64,000 bases of DNA from Gemmatimonadaceae bacterium (lineage in GTDB: Bacteria > Gemmatimonadota > Gemmatimonadetes > Gemmatimonadales > Gemmatimonadaceae): positions 38,751 through 102,750 of the forward strand of contig JALHNZ010000004.1 of assembly GCA_022843265.1 (NCBI GenBank), given 5' to 3'. The notes beneath the pieces are model-generated. The model did no database searches. It saw nothing but the letters and a program-made list of their open reading frames with translations, and was not told the origin of the DNA. The translations under genes and the position numbers were made by a program. This document shows, piece by piece, positions 45,401 through 53,872 of this stretch (position 1 is the first letter of the stretch; the number at the start of each line of letters is the position of its first letter).

Positions 45401-45527
45401 AGCTACCGAGTGGTGGCGACCGTCGTGAGGGTGATCACGAGTACGAGTTGGTCGGTTTCGTTTTGCATCCGGTTGAAAGACCGAGCTCCGACTTACCGCA
45501 GGACACTACAGTTTTCAGGAGTTTGCA
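45395..45527 (+). promoter_or_regulatory. Upstream region of the cold-shock gene
   Basis: 133 bp without an ORF of note. It must contain the csp promoter and 5' leader, because the preceding terminator blocks read-through. The AGGAG ribosome site is at 45517-45521. I could not fix the -10 and -35. Cold-shock mRNAs often have long leaders that refold at low temperature. Confidence 0.4.
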
Positions 45528-45740
45528 ATGCGTACGACCGGCACCGTGAAGTGGTTCAACGACGCGAAGGGCTTTGGCTTCATCACCCCCGCCAATGGCT
45601 CCAAGGATTGCTTCGTTCACCACTCAGCCATCCAGGCCGACGGCTTCAAGTCGTTGTCCGAAGGCGAGAGCGTTGAGTTCGACATCGTGCAGGGCCAGAA
45701 GGGTCCCGCCGCTGAGAACGTCACGCGGATGGGTCGCTGA
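45528..45740 (+). CDS. CspA-family cold-shock protein
   Basis: A 70-residue single-stranded nucleic-acid-binding beta-barrel. [18 protein letters not shown] contains RNP1 (KGFGFI) and DCFVHHSAI contains RNP2 (the usual VFVHFSAI with Cys and His changes). The rest, [28 protein letters not shown], fits the family end to end. It acts as an RNA chaperone. AGGAG lies 6 nt before the ATG. It is monocistronic. Confidence 0.96.
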   Translation: MRTTGTVKWFNDAKGFGFITPANGSKDCFVHHSAIQADGFKSLSEGESVEFDIVQGQKGPAAENVTRMGR

Positions 45741-45765
45741 CCCGGGCAGTTCGCCCTCGCGTTTT

Positions 45766-45845
45766 GCACGCGTCGCCTCGCGCGACGTGTGCATGACGTA
45801 ACGGAGCGCCGTGTGATCGGATATCTTCCGACGCACGGCGCTTTG
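45766..45845 (+). terminator. Two tandem hairpins after the cold-shock gene
   Basis: Hairpin 1 (45766-45792): GCACGCGTCGC with GCGACGTGTGC, one G-U. Hairpin 2 (45805-45842): AGCGCCGTG with CACGGCGCT around an inner TCGGA/TCCGA stem, then TTTGG. The second probably ends the csp transcript, although its U-tract is weak; the first may stabilise the mRNA 3' end. Confidence 0.6.
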
Positions 45846-45873
45846 GCGTTTCACGTTTATTTGGGGTACTACC

Positions 45874-46419
45874 GTGATTGAAAATGCTCCCGAGCAGCCC
45901 GCTGCCGACATTCGCGATCCAATGTCGCGGCAGGCTTTTCTTTCGTCACACCGGGCGCTCGCAGTGTGCTCGCGTGAGTTCGCCCGCCTGTCGGACGAAC
46001 TGATTGCCGCCGCCAAAGTTTTTGCGCGCGAACATGATCTCGACGTGCCAACGGTGCGCAAAGCACCCGAGCGCTGCATCGTGCAGCTCGGACCCGTCGC
46101 GCTGACCGTCGCCTGGCTTCGCAACGGCTCTGATTCACCCGCGGCCGGCGAATTGCTCGCGATCGTCTGGCGTGGCATCATTGCGCCGCGCGGTGACCAC
46201 ATGCCTGAGCGACTCGGCGCACGTCATGTGCCGCCCGTTCCCGTCCAGGTCTGGGAAGAGACCCTCGTCCCGTCGGCCACCAGCGAAGCTTCGTGGCATT
46301 GGCATCCGGTCGATCTCACGCGTGAAGGGTACGCGTCGCCGGAGCTCGCTGCGCGCTGTCTTGATCAGCTGCGGGCCGCCCTCGATGCCATGCCGGCCAT
46401 CGCACCAGACGCGTCGTAA
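45874..46419 (+). CDS. Uncharacterised cytosolic protein
   Basis: 181 residues, no signal or membrane segment. The N-terminal half is helical (SRQAFLSSHRALAVCSREFARLSDELIAAAKVFAREHDLD); the rest has CIVQLGPVALTVAWLRNG and LLAIVWRGIIAPRG strands. GTG start, no clear ribosome site. It lies alone between the csp hairpins and a convergent hairpin. No family recognised. Confidence 0.65.
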   Translation: MIENAPEQPAADIRDPMSRQAFLSSHRALAVCSREFARLSDELIAAAKVFAREHDLDVPTVRKAPERCIVQLGPVALTVAWLRNGSDSPAAGELLAIVWRGIIAPRGDHMPERLGARHVPPVPVQVWEETLVPSATSEASWHWHPVDLTREGYASPELAARCLDQLRAALDAMPAIAPDAS

Positions 46420-46431
46420 ATCCGCGACCAG

Positions 46432-46467
46432 CACGTCCAGCCGCTTTGGATTCTGCGGCTGGACGTG
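46432..46467. terminator. Hairpin between convergent genes
   Basis: A perfect 13-bp stem (CACGTCCAGCCGC with GCGGCTGGACGTG) around a 10-nt loop lies between the convergent genes ending at 46419 and 46476. Neither strand has a good U-tract, so it may end or protect transcripts from both sides. Confidence 0.6.
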
Positions 46468-46475
46468 ACGCGGTT

Positions 46476-46820
46476 TCACGTCTGAAGTTCGCGAACCGGT
46501 CGCACTTCAATGCTTCCGACACGCGCTGGTGGAATGCGGGACGCAATCTGAATCGCTTCGTTCAAATCCCGCGCGTCAATGAGATAGAATCCAGCCAGTG
46601 CTTCCTTGGTCTCGGCAAACGGACCATCCGTCACTGACGTTTTTCCCTGGCGCACTCGCACGGTCGTCGCACTGTGCACCATTTCGAGCGCCTGACCGCC
46701 AAGCATGTGGCCACTCTGTGCGAGGCCGGCGCTGAATGCCATGCATTCACTATCCGGCGGACTTTCCGGCAAGCCATGCAGCTTGGCCTCTTCGCAATAC
46801 ACAAGACATACGTACTTCAT
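46476..46820 (-). CDS. YCII/DGPF-domain protein
   Basis: 114 residues. KYVCLVYCEEAKL at the start and VTDGPFAETKEALAGFYLIDARDLNEAIQIASRIP in the second half are the DGPF (YCII-related) signature. These proteins are encoded next to ECF42 sigma factors, as here, where the sigma gene lies 42 nt upstream on the same strand. The biochemical role is not settled. Confidence 0.93.
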   Translation of the reverse strand: MKYVCLVYCEEAKLHGLPESPPDSECMAFSAGLAQSGHMLGGQALEMVHSATTVRVRQGKTSVTDGPFAETKEALAGFYLIDARDLNEAIQIASRIPPARVGSIEVRPVRELQT

Positions 46821-46862
46821 GTGCTGGCTCCGTGGGAAAGAGAGAAACCGCGCGCTCAACAG

Positions 46863-48161
46863 TTAGTCGGACTGCGCCTGCGGCTTTCGACATTCGTCGA
46901 GACGGCGCGCCAGATGTCGTCGCTCAGGATCCAGCGGCGCGTAGCGGAGCGCCTCCTGGAACGCAGTCCTCGCTTCGTCGACGCGACCGAGGCGAAGATT
47001 GAGCTCCCCGCGCGAGGCGTGCGCCAGGTGATAGGTAGCAAGAGCGCCGCGGACCATCAGCGCATCAATCAGCGCGAGGCCAGCCGCTGGTCCATCGCGC
47101 ATGGACACCGCTACGGCTCGGTTCAGCGCCACCACCGGCGAGGGCTGCGCTGCCATCAGCGCATCATAGAGCGTCACAATACGCGGCCAATTGGTCGCGT
47201 CCATGTGTGGCGCCTCAGCGTGCACTGCCGAGATTGCCGCTTGCACGGTGTACACGCCGATTTCGGAAGCGCGCATCGCGCTCGACACAAGTGACAGCCC
47301 TTCGTTGATCAGCTCACGATTCCAGAGCGCACGATCCTGATCTTCGAGCACAATCAGTTCACCAGATTCAGTACTGCGTGCGGCGCGGCGCGACTCGTGC
47401 AGCAACATCAGTGCGAGCAATCCTTGTGCATCTGGTTCGGGCAACAGCTCCACCAACAATCGCGCCAGGCGAATGGCTTCACCTGACAGCGACTCGCGCG
47501 TCACCGCGGCACCGCTGCTTGGCGAATAGCCTTCGTTGAACACGAGATAGATCACACGCAGCACCGCGTCGAGACGCTCCGGCAGTTCAGCGGGCGTTGG
47601 AATCTGGTACGGAATGCGCGCATCGCGAATTTTGGCCTTGGCCCGCACAATGCGCTGCGCAAGCGTTGGTGCACCGGTCAGGAAGGCACGTGCGATTTCT
47701 TCAGTGGTCAGTCCACACACTTCGCGCAAGGTGAGCGCGATCTGCGCATCGGGTGCGAGAGCCGGGTGGCAGCAGGTGAAGATGAGTCGCAGACGATCGT
47801 CACCGAGCGGTTCGTCGTCCCATGACGCGGCTTCTGCCGGCACAGCCAGCTGTGCCGAGGATTCATCGCTCAGCGCTTCAAAGCGCGCCTCGCGCCGCAT
47901 GCGATCAATGGCTTTGAATCGTCCCGCCGACACAAGCCAGGCGCGCGGGTTTCTCGGGACGCCGTCGCGCGGCCACTGATCGAGTGCGGCGCGAAAGGCG
48001 TCGTGCATTGCCTCTTCGGCGGCATCAAAGTCGCCGAGCACGCGAATGAGTGTGGCGAGGACGCGGCGCGACTCTTGTCGGTACACGTAGTCGACCACGT
48101 CGAGCACGTCGTCGTGCACAGATGCATCGGCCGTCGGTTCGGCGGGGGAGGCCGTCGACAT
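46863..48161 (-). CDS. ECF42-type RNA polymerase sigma factor
   Basis: 432 residues. Sigma region 2 is seen in VYRQESRRVLATLIRVLGDFDAAEEAMHDAFRAALDQWPRDGVPRNPRAWLVSAGRFKAIDRMRR, region 4 in LTLREVCGLTTEEIARAFLTGAPTLAQRIVRAKAKIRD. A long C-terminal extension (about 185-432) has RVIYLVFNEGY and TPR-like helices ending FQEALRYAPLDPERRHLARRL. This architecture with a DGPF gene beside it defines the ECF42 group, which has no classical anti-sigma factor and relies on the C-terminal domain. The ATG at 48161 follows GGAG. Confidence 0.93.
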   Translation of the reverse strand: MSTASPAEPTADASVHDDVLDVVDYVYRQESRRVLATLIRVLGDFDAAEEAMHDAFRAALDQWPRDGVPRNPRAWLVSAGRFKAIDRMRREARFEALSDESSAQLAVPAEAASWDDEPLGDDRLRLIFTCCHPALAPDAQIALTLREVCGLTTEEIARAFLTGAPTLAQRIVRAKAKIRDARIPYQIPTPAELPERLDAVLRVIYLVFNEGYSPSSGAAVTRESLSGEAIRLARLLVELLPEPDAQGLLALMLLHESRRAARSTESGELIVLEDQDRALWNRELINEGLSLVSSAMRASEIGVYTVQAAISAVHAEAPHMDATNWPRIVTLYDALMAAQPSPVVALNRAVAVSMRDGPAAGLALIDALMVRGALATYHLAHASRGELNLRLGRVDEARTAFQEALRYAPLDPERRHLARRLDECRKPQAQSD

Positions 48162-48382
48162 GCTGTTCTCCAATCAGTGGGCAGTGGCGGGGCGTGTGAA
48201 CATACCCGCAGAACACAAATGCCGCCCAGTGTGCCTGGTCACGATTACGCCCTTTCGGTCACGCTCTCTTGCCGACTCGTTGTGCAGGCTGCAGCGTATT
48301 CCCTACGCCAGCGGCATGGCTGTACGTGTCGATCGGCTCCCATCCGAATCTCGGCCTGCCCACTTACGCCCGGAGAAAGGTC

Positions 48383-48817
48383 ATGAACTACGTGAAGCAG
48401 GACGCTCTGCAGGATCCTCCCGTTGTGTGTCGCGTCACGGCCGATGGCGAAGTGATCTGCGACAGCGGCACCGCCATGACAACCGTGCCACACGACGAAT
48501 CGACGCGCGTGAACCTTGGCAACGCCATACAGGCCGCGTTTCCGGGTGACTGGGGACCGAACAAGATCCAACTCGCCTTGAATCTCCTCAACGTGCTGGG
48601 ACAGTCCACAATTCCGGATACACCCAATGTGCCGCGTCGCGCCGCCGCCGTGCTCGACTCCGCGCGTGACCTGATGTCGCCGCAGCCACCGTCGATCATG
48701 CTCTTCAACTTCTCGGAACAACCGGCCGATGTGCTGGGCGCGTGGTTTCAGAACCGCGCTGAGCTTGTGCGCATGCAGAAGATGTACGAGATCTTCAAAC
48801 GGCCAATGCAACCGTAG
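48383..48817 (+). CDS. Uncharacterised small protein
   Basis: 144 residues from the ATG at 48383, which has GGAGAAAGG just upstream. It has no signal or membrane segment; VVCRVTADGEVICDSGTAMTTV near the N-terminus and IMLFNFSEQPADVLGAWFQNRAELVRMQKMYEIFKRP at the end are the most protein-like stretches. It is convergent with the second kinase gene, 7 bp apart. No family recognised. Confidence 0.6.
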   Translation: MNYVKQDALQDPPVVCRVTADGEVICDSGTAMTTVPHDESTRVNLGNAIQAAFPGDWGPNKIQLALNLLNVLGQSTIPDTPNVPRRAAAVLDSARDLMSPQPPSIMLFNFSEQPADVLGAWFQNRAELVRMQKMYEIFKRPMQP

Positions 48818-48824
48818 GCGTTCG

Positions 48825-51371
48825 CTACTCTGCTTCGGTGAGCGCAAGGAATCTGGAGTTGGTGCGCAGCGCGTCAAACCACGGACTCTGGCGCACCTGA
48901 CCCCGGAGTGCGGGATTGGCGCGCACGTAGCGTTCCAGCAGTGGGAGGGCGCGCTCGAAATTTCCCAGAATGGTTTGCACATGCGCTTCGCCGTAGTCCA
49001 GTTGCAATGACTCGGCATCGCTCGTCGCGCTCGCCCGCGTGGCCGCCACGATTGCTCGTGCGCTGTCGGCCAGTCCGGCACGCGCCGCGATCGCGGCGAC
49101 GAGCATACGAAACGTTCCGCGACCCGACACCAGCTGATTGAGCGAGTCGCGCGACTCGCTATTTCTCAGCAGTTGCCAGGCCGTCTCCACATCGGCCGGT
49201 GCGCTGCCGGTCCATCCCAGAATGGTGAGCTCGCATCCCCAGAAGCGCGGGTCAGCGGGATATCGCTGTTGTCCGTACGCACACCATTTGCTTGCTTCGT
49301 CAGGGCGGCGGCTGGCGAGCGACGTAAATGAAAGCCGTGCGACGACCGCGTTGGATTGCTCGAGAAACGCGTCCGCCTTGAGCGCGGCTTCGGCGGCGGT
49401 GCGTGCTTCCGCATACTTGCCCGTCATCTGCAACAACATGCTGAGATCGTTCCACGCGCCGGCCATGTCACGTCTTCGCTCAACCGCGTAGCGGAAGTCG
49501 GCCTCGGCCGCCGCACGCAGTGAATCGTGCGCAACGGGCCGCGCCGTCCGCCACAGTTCCAGACGCGCTTTGCCGCGCAGATGTCTGGCTTTGGCATCGG
49601 AGTTACGCCGTTCCAGCGCGCGTTCGGCCACGCGCACCGCTTCTCTTCGCAACGCCGCGGGGTCGGCGAGTGATGCCGCAGACGCATCGCGATTCGTAAA
49701 TCTTGCGTTGTCCTCGAGGTTTGCGCGCAGGAGTAGAAGTCGCCCCTGCTGCACATACGGTTCCGTCCACCGAGCATCAAGCTGCGACGCGCGCTGCAGC
49801 AGCGAGTCCGCCGTCGCGAACTTCCGCGCACGTTCAGTGGCGCTGAGCGTGCCTGAGGTGAGCAGCTCGCGCTCAATCATGGACTGCGCCTGCGCACTGA
49901 GCGCCCACGCCTCGGGATCTTTCACCACTTCGCGCTCTCGAGCCACAAGCTGGTTGCCGAGCTGCGCACGAAGAAAGTCCGTGACCGAATCAAGAATCGC
50001 TGATCGCACACTGAGCACGTCGTCCAGCGCGCCGATCACATCGAACGTGGCCAGCTGCGCATTGCCCGCGGCTTCAATGAGTCGAACCGTGACGCGCACA
50101 CTATCTCCAAACGCGCGCACATCACCCGTGACCAAACTGCCTACGTTGAGGATTCGTGCGATGCTGTCCGGTGAGAGTGTCGTGTTGCGGAACGGCGCCA
50201 CACCATTGCGCGAAATCATGAGCAGCGCGGGATACTGCGCGAGTTCGTCAATCAGGTCTGTCGTGAGTCCATGCGCGACGGCAGTGAGTGTGGGATTGGG
50301 CGACAGCATCTCAAAAGGCAACACCGCCACGCGCGACTGCAGGGGTAGCTCAGTCGGCACCGCTGGTGTACGGCGAGACTTCACAGCGAACAGGGCAATC
50401 GCACTCACCGTGATGAGCGAGAGCGCACCGACCACGATCGAGCGCCGCCGCTGAGCAGTGCGTGCCACCGTTGCAATGCGCGTGGGTCGTGACGAGTCCT
50501 CCACGTCTTCGATAGCTTGCAAGAACTCCTTCGCCGAAGCGAAGCGGTCGGAACGTTCCGGCGCCAATGCGCGACGCAAAACAGATTCAAGCTGCGGTGG
50601 TGCGGCCGGTCGCATGTCCACGACGCCGATAAACGCACCCTTCATTTTTCGTGCGATGATTGACTGCGCCGTCGGTGCGTCAAAAGGGGTCACACCGGTA
50701 ATCATCTCGTACAGCACGCATCCGAGCGAGTACAAGTCGGTGCGCACATCAACACCGGTGTCGCCCAGCGCCTGTTCAGGACTCATGTACGCCGGCGTGC
50801 CCACCGCAAAGCCCGAAATCGTGATCGCGGTGCTCACATCCGACACGCTGTCAGCGCTACTGAACGTGCGCGCCAAACCAAAATCCGCCACAACCGCGTG
50901 ATCCGCCGACAACAACACATTTCCGGGCTTGATATCCCGATGAATCACGCCCTGTGCATGCGCGTACTGCAGTGCATCGAGGATTTCCCGCGTGATGCGC
51001 AGCGCGTCGGTTACGTTCAGGCGCGTTTCGCGCCGAATCCGCTCCGCCAGCGACTCCCCTTCAATCAATGGCATCACGTAGTACGGCGTGATGCGACCTT
51101 CGCCGTCCACCGATTCGCCCGAATCGAGCAACGGCAGAATGTTGGGATGCGACAAGCCCGACGCGACGGTGATTTCCCGGCGGAAGCGTTCGGCACCAAT
51201 CAGCTGGGCCACTTCGGCGCGCAGCACTTTGATCGCCACGCGTCGTTCGCGCTGCAGATCGCGCGCCTTATAGACAACGGCCATGCCGCCGGTGCCGAGC
51301 ACCCCTTCGATTTGATATTCGCCGGCCGGGAAGCGCGGCTCTGACTGGACCGGAGACATCTGCTTTGCCAT
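48825..51371 (-). CDS. Second transmembrane Ser/Thr kinase with TolB-like and TPR-like regions
   Basis: About 848 residues from the ATG at 51371 (the frame is open to a TTG at 51416). Kinase motifs: LGTGGMAVVY, VAIKVL (Lys48), HRDIKPGNVLL (Asp146), DFGLA (Asp163), AYMSPEQALGD. A transmembrane helix (IVVGALSLITVSAIALFAV) lies near 315-333. The outer part begins VAVLPFEMLSPNPTLTAVAHGLTTDLIDELAQYP, a TolB-like/FlgO-type domain, then TPR-like helices. It has the same architecture as the 42220-45177 kinase but low sequence similarity by eye. Monocistronic. Confidence 0.9.
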   Translation of the reverse strand: MAKQMSPVQSEPRFPAGEYQIEGVLGTGGMAVVYKARDLQRERRVAIKVLRAEVAQLIGAERFRREITVASGLSHPNILPLLDSGESVDGEGRITPYYVMPLIEGESLAERIRRETRLNVTDALRITREILDALQYAHAQGVIHRDIKPGNVLLSADHAVVADFGLARTFSSADSVSDVSTAITISGFAVGTPAYMSPEQALGDTGVDVRTDLYSLGCVLYEMITGVTPFDAPTAQSIIARKMKGAFIGVVDMRPAAPPQLESVLRRALAPERSDRFASAKEFLQAIEDVEDSSRPTRIATVARTAQRRRSIVVGALSLITVSAIALFAVKSRRTPAVPTELPLQSRVAVLPFEMLSPNPTLTAVAHGLTTDLIDELAQYPALLMISRNGVAPFRNTTLSPDSIARILNVGSLVTGDVRAFGDSVRVTVRLIEAAGNAQLATFDVIGALDDVLSVRSAILDSVTDFLRAQLGNQLVAREREVVKDPEAWALSAQAQSMIERELLTSGTLSATERARKFATADSLLQRASQLDARWTEPYVQQGRLLLLRANLEDNARFTNRDASAASLADPAALRREAVRVAERALERRNSDAKARHLRGKARLELWRTARPVAHDSLRAAAEADFRYAVERRRDMAGAWNDLSMLLQMTGKYAEARTAAEAALKADAFLEQSNAVVARLSFTSLASRRPDEASKWCAYGQQRYPADPRFWGCELTILGWTGSAPADVETAWQLLRNSESRDSLNQLVSGRGTFRMLVAAIAARAGLADSARAIVAATRASATSDAESLQLDYGEAHVQTILGNFERALPLLERYVRANPALRGQVRQSPWFDALRTNSRFLALTEAE

Positions 51372-51494
51372 CGATGGGGGGAAGGGAATAGTGACGCGCT
51401 TGGACAGACGAGGCAAGCAGTACGACGCCGCTCGGGGTTCGGCCAGACAGCCTGCATCTTGAGCGTGGGCCTGCAGTAGGCGACACTATCTCGC

Positions 51495-52322
51495 ATGTCT
51501 TCACTCAATCGGCCTTACCGCACGCCGTCGCACGCGACGATTCGTCGATCTGCCCTCCACCTCGCTGGCCGGTGGGCGATGGTCGCGGTCGTGCTCGCGT
51601 GCTCAGCGCCATCAGTGCTCGGCGCTCAACCCTGGACCACTGTGCAACAGGGTTCCAGCTGGTACGCGGGTTTCGTTGATCACGCACTCACCGATCGCTC
51701 GGCGCTCTGGTTTGATGCGCAGTGGCGCCGTATGGGCCTTGCGGCAGAGCCGCAACAGCTACTCATCCGCCCGGGCGTGCAATACACACTTGCCCCCGGT
51801 GTTCGCGTTGGCGCGGGGTATGCATACATCGCGACCGCTCCATACGGCGAAGCGCCCATCGCCCAGCCCCTCCGTGAACATCGCGTGTGGCAGCAACTCA
51901 TGTTGTCTCATCGTGCCGGAGCGCTCACGGTGAGCCATCGCTATCGCTGGGAACAGCGCTGGTTGCAGTCAGTGGCCGGCGACAATCTCACGCCGTCGCA
52001 GTATCAGCAACGTGCGCGCTACATGGTCCGCGCGCAGGGAACGCTCCCAGGGGTGCGCGTAGGCGATCGCGCGGTGCTCGGATTTGTATGGAATGAGCTG
52101 CTCATGCCGGTTGGTCACGCCGATGCCGCGCTGCGCGTGACGCAGAATCGTATTGGTGGCGGCATTGGCGTGCCCGTCAATGCAACACAGCGCGTGGAGG
52201 TTGGTTACATGAACCTCTGGAACGCGCTGCCAGCGCGGCGTGTGAACGAAGTGAATCACACGCTCACGCTGTCGTGGGTGTGGACTAAGGCGTCGCCGCC
52301 GCCGGTTCCGGCGCAAAAATGA
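51495..52322 (+). CDS. DUF2490 outer-membrane protein
   Basis: 275 residues. A long N-terminal signal peptide (hydrophobic about 28-43, cleaved near VLGA-QPWTT) precedes a beta-barrel with WYAGFVDHALTDRSALWFDAQWRRMG, QQLLIRPGVQYTLAPGVRVGAGYAYI, EHRVWQQLML and RYRWEQRW, the DUF2490 pattern. The final strand HTLTLSWVWTK is followed by a Pro-rich tail. The last 38 bp overlap the convergent META gene. Confidence 0.85.
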   Translation: MSSLNRPYRTPSHATIRRSALHLAGRWAMVAVVLACSAPSVLGAQPWTTVQQGSSWYAGFVDHALTDRSALWFDAQWRRMGLAAEPQQLLIRPGVQYTLAPGVRVGAGYAYIATAPYGEAPIAQPLREHRVWQQLMLSHRAGALTVSHRYRWEQRWLQSVAGDNLTPSQYQQRARYMVRAQGTLPGVRVGDRAVLGFVWNELLMPVGHADAALRVTQNRIGGGIGVPVNATQRVEVGYMNLWNALPARRVNEVNHTLTLSWVWTKASPPPVPAQK

Positions 52323-52827
52323 GCAAGTTGTCGCCCGTGGCCGACACCAGATACAGCTGATCGCTGGCAATTACATACGATGCAATGCTTGGCAGGTGCG
52401 TAAGCATGGCGAGTTCCTGCGACATGATCGAATCGGCACAGGCCTTCTTGGTTGATGCACCCGCGGTCACCTTCATGGATTGACCGTTCACCGTGTAGCT
52501 CGCCAGCATGTTGTTGCAACCCGTGGTACCGGTCATCCGTCCGTTCGCGAAGGTGAGGGTTGCCGGCGCTGTGGACGCGAGCCGATCCCCCGCCGCACCG
52601 AGCACGTCGACCAGCCGCCACGTCGGACCTTCCAGCTCGCGCGCCGGTGTGTTGGCCATCATCGACGACGCCGGTGCCATGGTTGGTGTCGAGTCGCCAA
52701 TTGCGATGGCGGCCGCGTCGTCGGAGTTTGACGCGGCTTTCTCGCCGCACGCCGCACTCAGCGTGAGCGCCGACAGCGACAGCAGCACGCGCGCGCGAGA
52801 AGCCAGAGTTGTCATCAGTTGGGGCAT
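52285..52827 (-). CDS. META-domain lipoprotein (HslJ-like)
   Basis: 180 residues. A signal peptide with lipobox LSAAC makes it a probable lipoprotein. The META domain covers about 65-175: GPTWRLVDVLG, LTFANGRMTGTTGCNNMLASYTVNG (the conserved GxxGCNxxxGxY-type core) and KKACADSIMSQELAMLTHLPS. HslJ-type proteins are linked to stress and antibiotic tolerance. AAGGAG lies 8 nt before the ATG at 52827. It is 17 nt after the DUF808 gene, probably co-transcribed. Confidence 0.88.
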   Translation of the reverse strand: MPQLMTTLASRARVLLSLSALTLSAACGEKAASNSDDAAAIAIGDSTPTMAPASSMMANTPARELEGPTWRLVDVLGAAGDRLASTAPATLTFANGRMTGTTGCNNMLASYTVNGQSMKVTAGASTKKACADSIMSQELAMLTHLPSIASYVIASDQLYLVSATGDNLLIFAPEPAAATP

Positions 52828-52844
52828 CACGTCACTCCTTATAG

Positions 52845-53774
52845 TTAGTTTGCAATCGCGGATTTTTTTGGCCACACTTTTTTCACACCGGTTACCACGG
52901 CGACCACAATGCCGCCCGCGACAATACCAACGATTGCATCAAGCAACACCTTGACCACCGTGCTCATCACGCCGGCGCTGCCGCTGAGCGACTGCACCAT
53001 GTGATCGAGCGCCGGCACACCATGCGTGAGAATTCCGCCACCCACCATGAACATGGCCGCTGTGCCTACAATCGACAGCGTTTTCATAAGATACGGGGCG
53101 GTCACCAGAATGCCTTTGCCCAAACTGCGCTTGAAGGCGTCTCCTTCCGGGGCGTTATGCAGTCGAAGACCGAGATCATCAAGCTTTACAATGCCAGCGA
53201 CCAGACCGTACACCAACACGGTAACAGCCACCGCAATGAACGACAGCGTTGCGATTTGCCGACTCATGTCTGCCGTGGTCATCGTACCCAGCGCGATCAC
53301 GAGAATCTCTGCCGACAAAATAAAGTCGGTGCGAATCGCACCCTTGATCCGATCACGTTCAAGGGCGACCAGGTCGATTGCCGGATTCGCCAGCGCGGCA
53401 ACACGTTCGGTACGACGCGCGGCCTCCGCGGGTTTGTCGTGTGGCAACAGTTTGTGCGCCACCTTTTCGAATCCTTCGTAGCACAAAAACAAACCGCCAA
53501 TCATCAAAAGCGGTGTAATTGCCTGCGGAAAGAATGCGCTGATCAACAGCGCGGCAGGCACGAGGAGCAGCTTGTTGAGAAATGAGCCTTTCGCAACAGC
53601 CCATACCACTGGCAACTCGCGATCGGCCTTGAGTCCAGTAACCTGCTCGGCATTGAGCGCCAAATCGTCGCCCATCACGCCGCCGGCTTTCTTGGCCGCG
53701 ACTTTGCTCAAAACGGCAACATCGTCGAGCAACACGGTAATGTCGTCCAGCAGGGCGAGCAGGCTCGATGCCAT
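52845..53774 (-). CDS. DUF808 (YedI-like) inner-membrane protein
   Basis: 309 residues, several transmembrane helices. The N-terminal SSLLALLDDITVLLDDVAVLSKVAAKKAGGVMGDDLALNAEQVTG and PVVWAVAKGSFLNKLLLVPAALLISAFFP are hallmarks of the DUF808/YedI family; KGAIRTDFILSAEILVIALG is also conserved. Function unknown. It is the first gene of an operon with the META lipoprotein. Confidence 0.93.
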   Translation of the reverse strand: MASSLLALLDDITVLLDDVAVLSKVAAKKAGGVMGDDLALNAEQVTGLKADRELPVVWAVAKGSFLNKLLLVPAALLISAFFPQAITPLLMIGGLFLCYEGFEKVAHKLLPHDKPAEAARRTERVAALANPAIDLVALERDRIKGAIRTDFILSAEILVIALGTMTTADMSRQIATLSFIAVAVTVLVYGLVAGIVKLDDLGLRLHNAPEGDAFKRSLGKGILVTAPYLMKTLSIVGTAAMFMVGGGILTHGVPALDHMVQSLSGSAGVMSTVVKVLLDAIVGIVAGGIVVAVVTGVKKVWPKKSAIAN

Positions 53775-53872
53775 AAAGTGGGAAACGGTGGACGGTTGAC
53801 GACGCGGCAGCTGCGCTTGAGCTTAGCTCACAGGCACGCGCGCTCCAAATACGCGCGCGGCACCCGCCCGCC

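Noticed and set aside
45354..45428. A 24-codon ORF (MTRACQ...) before the cold-shock gene as a leader peptide.
   Set aside because: It runs through the terminator stem and U-tract, has no ribosome site and no amino-acid bias that would make sense for attenuation.
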